From Liolophura sinensis (lineage: Eukaryota > Mollusca > Polyplacophora > Chitonida > Chitonidae): a stretch of 64,000 nt of DNA. Of the stretch, positions 38,961 to 51,678 are shown one piece after another (the first letter of the stretch is position 1; every line of letters begins with the position of its first letter). The stretch is taken from positions 49,690,046 to 49,754,045 of the forward strand of contig NC_088302.1 in the NCBI RefSeq assembly GCF_032854445.1. The letters are read 5' to 3'. The notes beneath the pieces were generated by a model that did not search any database, was not told the DNA's origin, and saw only the letters and a program-made list of their open reading frames with translations. A program made the position numbers and the translations under genes.

Positions 38961-39040
38961 TGCCCTGCACATCTCTGGGCCCTGTGCATCTCTGGGGACA
39001 GTGCATCTCTGGGCCCTGTGCATCTCTGGGGACAGTGCAT
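38961..39040. repeat. 17-bp tandem repeat arranged as 34-bp dimers
   Basis: The motif GTGCATCTCTGGG or a close variant (GCACATCTCTGGG) occurs five times at about 17-bp intervals. Units alternate between GCCCT and GACA linkers, so the higher-order period is 34 bp. Confidence 0.9.
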
Positions 39041-41411
39041 TTATAGAAAAACATGAAGTAAGAAATTCCGAATTAGAATTTGTTTAAAAGGCATGTGCAG
39101 AACATGGTTGTATGGTCTCCAGCAGTTGAAGGACAGAACTCACAGCGGGGTTTCTGTGTTACTCTAGGTAATCATGTGTTTGTATTATGAGAGTATTAAG
39201 AACAGTGTATTCAGTTCATGCGAATGAAGTAATTTGTAAGGAGAATTTGTATGTAAATCTTGTGCAGAACATGTATTATTTTATCCACTCTCAAAACAAT
39301 TGATGCATTGAGTCCAGGGTAATAGTCTAGCTCATTCAGCTAGGTGAAGGAGGAAACATGTAATGATAATTTGTGCGGATGCAATTAACATGTTTCTACT
39401 TTACCATTTTTGAGAACTAGGTACGTGTATTCAGGTCATGATATTACTCTCATGTAAATGTGGGACAGAATTTGTTTGCAACACCATGCCTGACATATTC
39501 TGGTGCAATTGATTGCCTCCTTTTGTCTCAGAGTGAGGCTCGTTAGCCGACACAGGTAGTCAGAAAGATCAGGTGAGATGTGGAGTTGTAGACAGGTGAA
39601 GAGGCAGAGGTACTCTGATTCTGTCCACAAGTCCCCTACATCTGACAGCAGCAGACATTTGTCTAGACTGATGGCCTGTGGCCTTGAAGGTGGGGGAAGG
39701 GGCTGGGGGAGGAACGGGCTGCCGCCTTCCCAGAACAGCTGTGACGGGCAGTATGATTCCCAGCCGGATCTGCTGTTAAACACTGTTAAACAACCAAGTA
39801 ACACTTAACAAGCCATTCTCTGAGCGTTGGCAAGACATATATAAATTAGCACAACACAACCTGTTACGGATAGACTAAAATGTAGAGCAGAATGAGTTAA
39901 ACAAGCTCTCTGATAGCAATAGGTGTGATAATTGCAGATACCTGGTCACACATTCAGGGAAGAGTGATCCTCTCCTACAGTTGTATTCCAGTTGTTCAGT
40001 CAGTAATAAAACAGAAGCATTCAACATTACCCTCTAGAATTACTGATTGAACACAAAGAGTCATGAGTATAAAAGTTAAGGTGATTCTACAAGTTAGCCT
40101 AAATGACCATAAATTCTATCCATGACTAACTTGCCCATTTTTTCATGATTCCGAGAGTTCAATTGATTTTAGAAAGGTGTTTTGTGGTTTGGAACATGGG
40201 AGGATGTTCTGGTGGAAAATTAAGTTTCAGCACCAAAATAATATTATTGAACATTTCTTTGCCTCTAAAAATGCACTTTTATGAGCGAAATTCAGGGGCA
40301 TTCGGTATATATCATTTAATGTGTTTCAGTGAACATGCACCAGCTTAACTGGTGAAGTGTTTCAAGGGAGGGACATACAGACTCCATTTTAATGCCAGCA
40401 TGACAGAAACAACACATAGCATGCTGTTGTCAATCTGATTATATTGGGGAGGAGCGGGGTTCCTCTCCAAGATGAATAAAGTGCTGGCTCGCTACAACTA
40501 TCAGGCTCTTGACCGGTTGGGTCACATGTTTGAATCCGCCTAACATAATTTAAACATAAGCCTCATTTCATGGGGCTTATGGGACCATTTACCACATCAC
40601 TGCTGTTTTTTTTATGTTTTTGTTGTTGGTTTAGTTAATAGTGTAATTTGTAGAATTGGACAAATAAAGCAGAACGAATTCTGCTGTAGTGTCAGTGGAA
40701 GAATTCTGTTTGTGTTTTTAATTAACATGCTGTAAAGTGCTATGTCATTTCCCGAACATAGTCCTGCTACATCTTCCACTGGAGGTCATACACTGAAGGC
40801 CCCAGGTTCATAGATCTTTTGTAAAAACCATTGTTAACATAGCTATTTTAATTAGGATGGATTTACACTGAAGTATGCTGACCTCTGGACACCCGATACA
40901 ATGACGTGGCTGATGAATTTCCCCAGACAGCAATCAAAAATGCTGGCAGGTGAAAAAACACAGCCACACAGAGGAAAATTATTTTGTTTCGAAACACTAG
41001 AATTTGATAGCTTTTGCCATGCCTTTGTGAGGCTTCTAAGGAAGTCTTTATTAGAAACTGGAGATAAATTTATTCACTAAAGTTTTGGAAACATAAATAC
41101 ATGACTTGGCTATCCTGTTTCATAACTCAGTCAACTCAGTCACTAAGAACTCTCTTGGTTTTGAGCCGTCTTCACCATTATATATCAGTCTAACTACATA
41201 CATGCATAATGTATATGGTCCTAAATTCCCCTGAAAGTAATTTAATATATAATAATTATAAAGAAGTCAAAAGATCCCTGGTTATATTGATTCCTGTCAA
41301 CATGGAGTTGTTTTCCAGCCTTTCTTTGACCATTTCTAAACCAGAAGGATTCTTCTACTTTGTACTGTATACTGAACTGTCATACATGTTTACACCTGTG
41401 TGGGTTTTTCT
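39041..41411. other. Non-coding, with a G-run cluster at 39691-39718
   Basis: No recognisable exon. At 39691-39718 four or more G runs are close together (GGTGGGGGAAGGGGCTGGGG and onward), a potential G-quadruplex site. Short open frames have no family resemblance. Confidence 0.4.
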
Positions 41412-42449
41412 GCTGTGTGGGAGATGGAGGGAGGGGATAGGAAAGAGGCTTACTGTACTGTGTGGGAGGTGGAGGGAGGGGACAGGAAAGAGGCTTACTG
41501 TACTGTGTGGGAGATGGAGGGAGGGGATAGGAAAGAGGCTTACTGTACTGTGTGGGAGGTGGAGGGAGGGGACAGGAAAGAGGCTTACTGTACTGTGTGG
41601 GAGATGGAGGGAGGGGATAGGAAAGAGGCTTACTGCACTGTGTGGGAGATGGAGGGAGGGGATAGGAAAGAGGCTTACTGTACTGTGTGGGAGATGTAGG
41701 GAAGGGATAGGAAAGAGGCTTACTGTACTGTGTGGGAGGTGGAGGGAGGGGACAGGAAAGAGGCTTACTGTACTGTGTGGGAGATGGAGGGAGGGGATAG
41801 GAAAGAGGCTTACTGTACTGTGTGGGAGATGGAGGGAGGGGATAGGAAAGAGGCTTACTGTACTGTGTGGGAGATGTAGGGAGGGGACAGGAAAGAGGCT
41901 TACTGTATTGGGTGGGAGTTGGAGGGAGGGGACAGGAAAGAGGCTTACTGTACTGTGTGGGAGATGGAGGGAGGGGATAGGAAAGAGGCTTACTGTACTG
42001 TGTGGTAGATGGAGGGAGGGGATAGGAAAGAGGCTTACTGTACTGTGTGGGAGATGTAGGGAGGGGACAGGAAAGAGGCTTACTGTATTGGGTGGGAGTT
42101 GGAGGGAGGGGACAGGAAAGAGGCTTACTGTACTGTGTGGGAGATGGAGGGAGGGGATAGGAAAGAGGCTTACTGTACTGTGTGGTAGATGGAGGGAGGG
42201 GATAGGAAAGAGGCTTACTGTACTGTGTGGGAGATGCAGGGAAGAGGATAGGAAAGAGGCTTACTGTACTGTGTGGGAGATGGAGGGAGGGGACAGGAAA
42301 GAGGCTTACTGTACTGTGTGGGAGATGGAGGGAGGGGATAGGAAAGAGGCTTGCTGTACTGTGTGAAAGATGGGGGGAGGGGGGTATAGGAAAGAGGCTT
42401 ACTGTACTGTGTGGAAGTTGCAGAAAGAGAATAGGAAAGAGGCTTTCTG
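41412..42449 (+). repeat. G-rich minisatellite, 45-bp unit, about 23 copies, with 180-bp higher-order repeat
   Basis: The unit contains TGTGTGGGAGATGGAGGGAG, then GGGATAGGAAAGAGGCTTAC and TGTAC, for 45 bp. Variants occur at GATAG/GACAG, GATGG/GATGT/GTTGG and TACTGTG/TATTGGG. The variants recur every four units: 41881-42060 and 42061-42240 are almost identical over 180 bp, so a four-unit block was duplicated as a whole. The last units, after about 42240, are the most diverged. Because 45 is divisible by three and the unit lacks stops in several frames, long open frames exist on both strands (385 codons plus, 396 codons minus). They encode 15-residue repeats and are almost certainly not genes. 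Confidence 0.97.
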
Positions 42450-45400
42450 GCTCATTTAAATAAAGTGTAGCTGATGACCGATGAGGCAGCATGCTGGAAT
42501 CCATCCAACGAAAAAGCAAATAGGACACAGTTCTACGGACTCCATGTTTCTCTGGATGAAAGACACACATTTAAGTTCTCAATAAACGATACCTCAAGTA
42601 ATAGTTCAAACAATCTTCCTAGGTCTTTGACGGCCATTGTATTTACATGAACGTGTATTAATTCTGATGTAAATTAAGTATAAGCATTGATCATGACTGG
42701 AAGTAAGCTATTATATATGGTGTAAATACATGTGATTGTCCATGTACAGGGGAATGCTTCTGCTTAATGAATGTACCTTGATCATCCTACCCATGTGAAT
42801 AAGGCACTGGCAGGGCAGTGAGCCTGAAGATTTATGTGGGATAGGCTTACAGAAGTGCAGAGATGAACCTCAGCACTTAGTTTGTTTTGCCATCAAACAG
42901 GTTGGAAGCAAATACTCCTCAAGTCAGCATTATAACAACCTTGTGTCTTGATTTATGGACTGTCAACAGCTGATGTTTCATGGAATGGTCTCTAGTCTTG
43001 TTCTACTCCACAGTGTTTAAGCAGTGAGTAAACACTCAAGTGGCTTGAAATGAGCAATAGATGCTTTATCTGCAGGACTACCTGATCTTGCCTAATAACT
43101 GCGCATCAAGAAGGCTGCAGTGAATTATGGCTACTCCATGCTCAGGTGACTGTTGATCTCTGCCAGCTACTGGACCACACAGTTGTGGCAGAGAACTGAA
43201 GGGCCCTAGTTCAGCTATTCTTAAGGTTCCTGAATTGGCCATTTTCTTTATTTTTGTAGTTTAAGGCATTTAGCTGTTAGGGAATAGGCCAAGTACTGGT
43301 CATCTAGGCGTTGATATATCTTGTGAATTGGGCATGGCACTTCTGTGAGGTAGGATAATGCACATGTCAGCATCTTGACACTAGTTTGGCATGAAATCTC
43401 CCTAGGGAAAAAAAACACTTGAAACTCCAGGCAAACAAATTAAATAACCAGTGTTCTTGGCCTTTAACCTGGGCCCTGGTCGACAGTTTGGAAAGCTTTC
43501 AATGATATTAGTCAGGAGCATTTTTCTTTCTGTTCAGGTAATTTATTGATGTATGTTATGTAAACCTCTGTTAATAGTTTACAGAGTCAGTTTGCACATC
43601 TTGTTTGAACATTCAAAATCAAAATTGTGAAGGTGCATGAATTAATCAATATACATATGGAAGCTGTATGACAAGGTACAATAAGGTTGGGAGTAAGTTA
43701 TATATACTTGTACTTCCTAGAAGGTAAACTGAACTGTACACATATATAATAATAAAATGTGTGTTATAAAGGCCGGGCCAGTATATTCTTGTAGAGTTAT
43801 TAAAGCTTGAACTTGGTTTCATCAGAATGTAATAGATTATGTAAATTGTCTAGATGTGGGCATCCATTCCAAGCAATAGGTTCCAGCCAATTCCCTCTTG
43901 ATTGAAATTGTTCACCCAAAAATTACTGAGAAACCATTATTGCAACAGGGTTTGACTTTGCATGTTATTGAATGTATGGGTACACTGAGATCTTAAAACA
44001 ATTAGGGTGTCTCAGCAAGGACTCGAAAAAGGTTTTGATCCGTAGAAATTTTATGAAACTCATTTAACTCAAAATGAGGGTTTCATACAGCTTTTAGGTC
44101 TGCAAACAAAAGAAAAGAACTTGTTCTTGTATGAAATTTATTTTTAGTACAACTGACTACTATAAACTGATTTAATTCTGATTACAACAGCCCAGATAGT
44201 CTGTATAAGATCCCAAAGATTCCACAAAGTTCCAGAATAAAGTGTGAGTTCTGTCATATCACAGGTTCCCCTTGTAGCCGTGAATGCTCCTTGATTGGAA
44301 CCCTGCACATTTTTACTTTGATATTGGGCAAAACTACATTGGTTGGATTGCCCAGTTTCAGGGCTTCACAAAAACTGTAATTTTATCAGTCAACACAGAA
44401 TGATGCGTTCAGAATATGCTGGACACCTTGCAAGCATGCGAAACGGTTGGGGAATTATAGTGTACAGATTGTGATGAATAAACACTTTGTGAAAGAGCTT
44501 CAAAATATTACTCAACCAATTTCATTGATTAAATTATCACCGTAAATTATTTAAGGTGCATAATAATATTGGCTATTTTAACCCACCATGAGGCCAGTCA
44601 GCGAACTAGTATTTGTTGTAGCTTTACACTAAGTCTGCACTACATTAAACAAAATTGAACGAGTTAAAATTGTTTAAAAGAGCATTAAACACAACAAATA
44701 TACATCATTCTTGGCTCTGATTTGGGAGAACATAAACCTGAGAGTACTAACTCTCCTTGTCAGACTGTATTGTATTTAATTCTAAATAATAATGTTTACA
44801 TTTCCTGACTGTAAATAATCAAGAAGTCAAAATGAAATAAAACAAACATTATTTACCTGGTAGCAAGGTTGTCAGGTGGACAAATATTCTACTTTAAACA
44901 GCTGAAGGTACTCTGATCAGCTGAGGTCATTGTTTAATTTCTAAACCATTACGTTGGTGAAAGTGCTTGCGTGGGTGTTGACATTTGATGTTATCTTCAC
45001 CATACTGACATGGGTATTGGTCTTGTCAAGGATTCATGTGTACCATTATGAGAGTTTAATCAGGAAACAGATCATAATAGCTTTGTTTGAATCTCTCACA
45101 TGACACAAGAAAAACTCTTTTCACTAAGTCAAATGTGGCCAACTGGAAGACGTCTCATTAAGATTGAAAGTTTTGGAAAACGATGTAAACTTCTGAATGC
45201 ATTATGTTTGTTTGTCCAGCCCCCCGAAGTGTCAAATCAGCTGGTATATTGCGGGGGATTATTAGTTTTCTGGCCAATATATATTAAGGATCAAGTTTCA
45301 ACAGACGATTCCATTCAGTGTGGTAAATGACACCCAAAACCTGCCTATTGTCAGTATATTATTGGTACTCGCTTTCTATTGGCTTCCTTACAAATACAAA

Positions 45401-45984
45401 CTATTACATGGGACAAGGCGGTGTGGACTCTATTTGATCTGCTCTCTTGTCAATTGTTGACCTTTGCTGCTTTAGTTAATGCTCATAAATCAGTCCAGAA
45501 GTCAGTCCAGAGAGGTTAATTTGTCTCACAATTCCTTATGGGTTTTTTTCCCTTCAAAAATTTTCCCATCTATTTCAAAATAAGCTGTTACTCTTTCATT
45601 TTATTAGCCACAATTTTCCTTCACTTCCTCAAAAACAAATGTATACATGTGCACGTGGCTATTGATTACACCTACACTGTAGGGCATGCCTATGAGGTTT
45701 TCTTTGTTTTCTGTAAAAATTGTGATTTAACGTCATATTTGACCAGACACAAAGTACCACTCTATATGTTCAGGTACCGGTTTAACATAGCGTCATCCAT
45801 TTTGAGGGAATATAATATTTTATGTACATTCAGTAATGTCAGCAAACTGCCCATAAATGCATGTTAGGTATAATGTTCCCCTGGCCAAGTCTTTGTTTAT
45901 TGATGAACATGTAACTTGCAAATGTGATATATATATGTGTTTAGACACAAAATGTCCAGAGGAAATGTCAGATTATAAAATGAT
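42450..45984. other. Non-coding, nothing recognised
   Basis: AT-rich sequence without a recognisable exon, RNA gene, array or transposon terminus. Confidence 0.4.
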
Positions 45985-46031
45985 TAGGGCTTTAACGCCA
46001 CCTCAGCTATATAATGGCGGTCATGTCAAAG
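45985..46031. mobile_element. Small fragment of a molluscan interspersed repeat
   Basis: GGGCTTTAACGCCACCTCAG followed by CTATATAATGGCGGTCATG resembles the end of a repeat family I recall from marine mollusc genomes (a TTTTACGCC...CAGCTATATGGCGG ending). Only this short piece is recognisable. Confidence 0.35.
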
Positions 46032-49000
46032 CATAGTTGAACCAGTTCTCTGCATGCCCACTGTTGACAGCACCCTTATTTAATGGGACTACAAGATGAT
46101 GGAGAATTTGATTCATGATATTAGCCAATAGGCTAGGTATTGGAGCATACTGTTAGAGGCTGCTGCCATAATACTGAATCCCAGAAGTGGATGTTCCCAT
46201 CCATCATGATTGAGTGTTTGGGGATCTGAAACCCTGTTAGAACAGCATGTGGCTTTGCCACACTTAGACAACCATGTCATGTTGGTGGATGTCTGTGAGC
46301 CTGAGGCCACACCTCTCTGAGGCATGTTGGCCTGTGTATGTAGCTGAGCTGCCCCTGGGCAGGTATAGTGGCTGGGTCAGTGCCCAGAAAACACCTGCCT
46401 GACCTCAGACTGTCCCAGCTGTAGGTATATAATCCCACAGCTTTGCCCAGCTCAGTGGGTGGCTGGCTATTCACAGGTTGCATGGAATCTGATGTTCCTG
46501 AAAGGGACAGGCTAGGCTAGGTCAGCTGTCACCCATTCTGCTCAGTCACAGTTAATGTGGTGAGAGGAAGTGGATCCCAGGACAAACCCAGGTACCTAAG
46601 TACAGCTCAGTATCAGCATGTGTCTCTCTGCTGGTTAAAGCCTGCTTGAAATTGGTGAAAGCTGGGGCAAATCAATTAAATTCAGCATTTCAAGAGCCTC
46701 ATCCAGACTCTGTGCATCTAGTTTCTGTATATTAAAAGGACCTACAAAAGATGACCAGGTTTTGAGTGTACCCGTTGTTATGGTAACCTGTAAAATGTTT
46801 TGGAATGAGGCTCGTTTCTGTGTGAGGTGTGGATGTTGTAGCTGGTAGGCCAAACACGCCAGCTTGGATTCCAGGGCTTATCGCAACTCAAGCATACAAT
46901 CACGGAACGGTTTGTGAAAGCATCTGCTCTTTAAATCTAGCTTAAAGATAGAGACGTCTGGATTTGAATACCAATGCTGCTTATTGCTGGTAGCTTTATG
47001 GACTTTCCTTGAGGCTTTACTCTACCCTGTTGTGGACTGTACCCAGATGAAATTTGCCCAGATACCTTTGTCTCTAAGAAAGCTACCAGGGAATATGATC
47101 AATGAGCCGTGATACTAGGAGAATGGAGGTTCCTGCCAGAGAATCTCAATGATTCCTGCGCAATGTTCCACGTGAATTGAGAAGTCTTTGTGTCGTAATC
47201 GATACGCTCTGACAAGGTAAGGCCCAGTAGGACTATTAATGTCTGTCAAATGTTTTATCTAAACCCTGATCCAACCTCTGTCTCAGTCCAGTTCATGCAT
47301 GACATCTGATGCCTGCAGAGGTTCTCATGTGTAGATTTATGTGTATTTTGATGGCATTAAGAAGAAATTATTCATGGCTTTTGAGATGAAGAAAAAAAAC
47401 ATGAGAAAATATTGTTATAGTATTATTATGGTGCATGTAAGAAACACACTGACTGGTTAGTCAGAACTCTGTAAGTTTGAAACCATTGTATGTATAGTAA
47501 TGTCCTTTTTGCTACACAAGGACAGTTGTATGAGATCAATTTATTGGCGTGCCTATGTGATTATCAGGTATCAGACATACAATACCATTGATGTAAAAAA
47601 AAGAATTATTTCCTGTAAAGCTGAGACTCTTCAAAAATGGACTGCCTCAGGTTCTTGTGTTCTTAAATCGGTAAATATTTCAAAAATTGCACTGACATAT
47701 CAGTGAATTTTGTGACTGGAAACTTTTTGTTTTAAGCCTTTTTTATCTTGCATTACTGTAAATACCAATACATGTAGCTTCATAACATTCAGAGCAACAT
47801 GTGCAGTTTTAGTATTTCTATGAGTTTAGAACTAATATCAATTTGTTATTGGTTGTCTTCCATGACTATAAATAAATGTCCACCTTTTAATGCTTTCACT
47901 TATATATTTGTAAGATTTTTTCCAGTAAGAATTATTGTTTTCTTCTTTGTTTTTAATTCATGCTCTGACATATCCCGGACATTTTGATCAAGGACACAAT
48001 TTACACAACACAAAAATGCTTTTTAAGGCTCACCTGTCTGTTTTTGTCAGGCCTATATACCTATATTTCTCCTGTATTCAGCCTTTATTTGCTTAATCTA
48101 TATTGCAAATATCAGAGGAGCATCAGGTTTATCTTGCTGGATCAATGTGTATGTACCTAAGAGTGTATCCTCTTCGTGTCCTAGCTTGTATACAGATAAT
48201 TTGTCCACAGACGTGCTCGATTCGCTGCAGCTTGTACACAAACATTTATTATGATTATTTGCTGGAATGTGTTGTTTGGTAACGTTCAGACATGGATACT
48301 TCATCCACACATTTTGGCCGACCGGTATTTTAATTAGAAAGGCCATTTTCTGTATCTGGTAAATATAAGTTTAGCCTTTTGTATCCCCCCACCCCTCCCC
48401 CACCTCCAAAAAAATGTGACCACGTCAATAAGTTCGGAAAGAAATCAAAACATTTTGCCAAGATGTATGTAAATTAAGTGCTTGTATCACAGCAATAGCC
48501 GATAAATGTAGCAGTAGTATACTATAAGGTGAATGGAATGCAGCAAAAGTGCTAGAACAATAGTATCAACTGGTTTTCCTGTTACAGTTAGATAATCAGT
48601 TTTCACCTAAATCTTGACTAAATGTATTGTGTCATTAGAACCAGTTTGTTTTGCAAAGGTGTTGTTTTTGGGGGTTTTTTTTTGGTTTTTTTAGAACGTC
48701 CATTTATTACATGGTTTGGAATTAGTTCCTAGTGCTGCAGCATCATGAAGTTTCAGTTAATCGGAAATGATATTTGAACCTCATGATATACATGACAGAA
48801 TAGGAAACTTTAGAATTGTGCACAGGCAACCTGATTCCTCAGAGGAGGGGAGGTACATATAACCATTGTGTTGTGACTGGGACTATTTTCACACAGACAG
48901 GAGCATATTGTCTACAGTTAATTCAATCACCTGTTATGTAACTCCTGGGGAGGGGGCAGACCCTGAACTTCAGCTTCACACCTGTTACCCCCTTTAATTG

Positions 49001-51538
49001 ATCAGGTATAATGATTTCTCAGGTGGGTGGGAGTTTTGCAACCCCTGATGGAGATTTGTTATAAGATAGAGTATTTTCTTTACAGGTGCTAATCAGCAGA
49101 ATGAATATTGTTTTGTATACTACACATATGGGTTAGACAATAGCTCATGATTTACAAATATTTTTTTTAAAAATTGACCATTAGTCCTAGTAAGGTATTT
49201 TTACATCAATTGTAGGCCTGGTGAATAAAAATCAACCTGTGTTAATATTATCAGTAGATGTGTGTATGTATGAGGTCTTTGCCTTACCAGTATCCACTGT
49301 GAATTTTTTGTTATTTTTTGAGTAACCTTTGTTTTTGTAAGAAACATTTCATGACAATCACCTGATGCAACATTTTTAACATATAATCTGTTTCTGACTC
49401 CAGTTGAGAGTGAATATTTAACTGTGGCATCGATGAAACATGACAAAACTTCTTATTTGATTTAAATTAGCTTGTAAATAAATTAATTTCTGTAAGCTTT
49501 GTCCAAATCTATGAAACTGACAGAGCAGTTACCAGATAATTAGGAAGCTAGATACAATTTTAATAAAGTATTTCATTTTGTTAGTTCATGTTGATGTGAT
49601 TGAATCATAGTCTCTGTGACATTAATATCTCTCTCTGCAATCTTGTTGGGTATGTGAGAAGATTCGGGCTTTACTCATTTCTAGCTTCACAAACTTCTTG
49701 CTATGTAGAACTGTTTGAACCAAATGTTTCATCTAGCCCCATCAATCAAATGTGATTTTGCGTACCATCTGCTTTTGTTTGACTGCATGTGACATGGATA
49801 CTAGTATCCTATGGATAAAAGTGTGCAGTATCCAGTTTGGTGTAGATCTTTTCTTGAGGATAGACTGCAGGCTGGCATTTTCAGATACATACATTATTTT
49901 TGTAAGTAGTCATAAAAACATGCTAGATCACAAATTAAGATTCTTACACATTTTGGTTCCCATGCAAGGGTCATTAATCATTCTTACCCACCATATCATT
50001 GTTGCTTAATTACTAGCTTAATCACCATTGTAGTGAAGTTTATGAAAAGTATCGTTTCATATATTGTCCCAAACTGAGATAAATGTGATCATTTTTGAAA
50101 CATTAAAATTTCTTGTTTGGCCATCTGTGGAATTAGTACATGTCACCCAGGGTAAATAATAGTAAGAAAGACATCATTTAATATGTTAATCAGGTTAACC
50201 TGCTAATAGATTGAATATCCACAGTGGCCTTGATTAGTCTTGATTATTGGTGAATAATTGTAGGTGTTAATCAAAAAATCAATGCATCCATTGCTGTATC
50301 TGTGATAATAAGGTAAATCTTGTGTGGCAGATTGTGGTATGGTTTTGTTGGCTTATCAGATTGCCTGTTGAACAACCCTAAACTACCTCTGACCCTTAAA
50401 CTCTTGCGAGCCCTTGATTACCAATGTATTGAGTATTGTGATTACTAATTGCTCCTGGAGTGTGCCAGATTATGGCGCAGATTGTCTCTGAAGACTTGAG
50501 TGAACAAGCCTCGCTGGTATAATACAATGAGATGATTGTCACTAGATGGCATCCAAGCCTCCGATAGAACTTATCACGTGAGTATTAGTGCCATCAGGGC
50601 ACATTGGTGATCTGTCATCGTGCAAAGTATCAGTGCTCTCCCTTGGTATGTCTAGAGATGACGCTGATCTCAGCCCGCTTGGTTATTCGTAATTTCTCAC
50701 CTAATTGCTCTTTGGCGGCCACTAGAGGTCCATTGGTCATGCTGCAGCCATCTAATAGCTGTGTATGGCTCATTTGAGTCTCCATCAGGGGCCTGCAGAC
50801 CTGGGACAACTTACTCCATTCTCCCCTGTGGAGGAGGGGCTGCTGTAGGCTGAGATATGTCACTTCTTGTCATGAGACAGCAGGTACATACACTCTGTGG
50901 TCAGATATTGGCATCAGCTCAGGGGCCAGATTTTTGGGGTACACTTCTGTGTACATGTTCATCTTTATCTGCTGGATGGATGCCTGCACGGATGATCTCT
51001 CCTGTCATATGGACATTTTAATGATCTGGAAACTTTGTAGTTCTTGTGAAGTTGGTGAGTTGACTTGGTTACTCAGGTGTTCTGCATGTACTATAGACAT
51101 ATTTAATTTATGACCCGACATATTACTGGTATACAGAAGAACGTACATGTATAAGTGCAGGTGCACGATGCATGTAATATGTTGAATTGTTCTGTGCTTT
51201 CATGGTTATAAAACTCCAGTTTACATGTTTAAGTTATCCTTCAGTATGACATAAGGTGATTGTTGACTTATTTCCAGGAATGTTATCAGTGTCTTTCTTA
51301 ATGACAACAATGCAGTGATCCTATTATACAATACATCAAAATACAAATAGTCACTGAAAACACCACTGCCATGTTCTAGTGGCTGGAAACTTAACATGCT
51401 AGTTGACATTTTAAGAAGCATTAAAAAAAATCTACACTCTCATACTCTCATTTTTCAATATAGTGTCAAACCCAAACCAAATAATTGAAAGCATGTACAT
51501 TCAATGTTTTGCCCTCATCTTGATTCTTGTGCACCTAA
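46032..51538. other. Non-coding, nothing recognised
   Basis: No recognisable exon. A C-rich stretch at about 48387-48409 (CCCCCCACCCCTCCCCCACC) has several C runs and so G runs on the minus strand. Other open frames are short and unrecognised. Confidence 0.4.
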
Positions 51539-51678
51539 TGCTGGCTTCCTCTTCCCTGTAGATGGTCGTGGGTGTCCTCTGGGTCTGCTCGGTTTTCTCC
51601 CACATAGTGGTGGCTGCCATTGTATAAGAGAAGTATTCTTGAGCAAAGGGTAAAACGACAGTCAAATAAATAAAGGAA
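51539..51678 (+). mobile_element. SINE, molluscan type, with internal deletion
   Basis: It contains GCTGGCTTCCTCTTCCCTGT, GATGGTCGTGGGTGTCC, GTATAAGAGAAGTATTCTTG and GTCAAATAAATAAAGG in the order of the 18.6-kb copy. Part of the 5' body between the first two blocks seems to be missing. Both better copies lie on the plus strand. The decayed GTAAAACGACAGTCAAAT tail suggests an old insertion. Confidence 0.7.

Noticed and set aside
41209-42366. 385-codon plus-strand frame and 396-codon minus-strand frame (41380-42570) with 15-residue repeats
   Set aside because: Both come from the 45-bp minisatellite. Its period is divisible by three and its unit has no stop in several frames, so open frames on both strands are expected without any gene.
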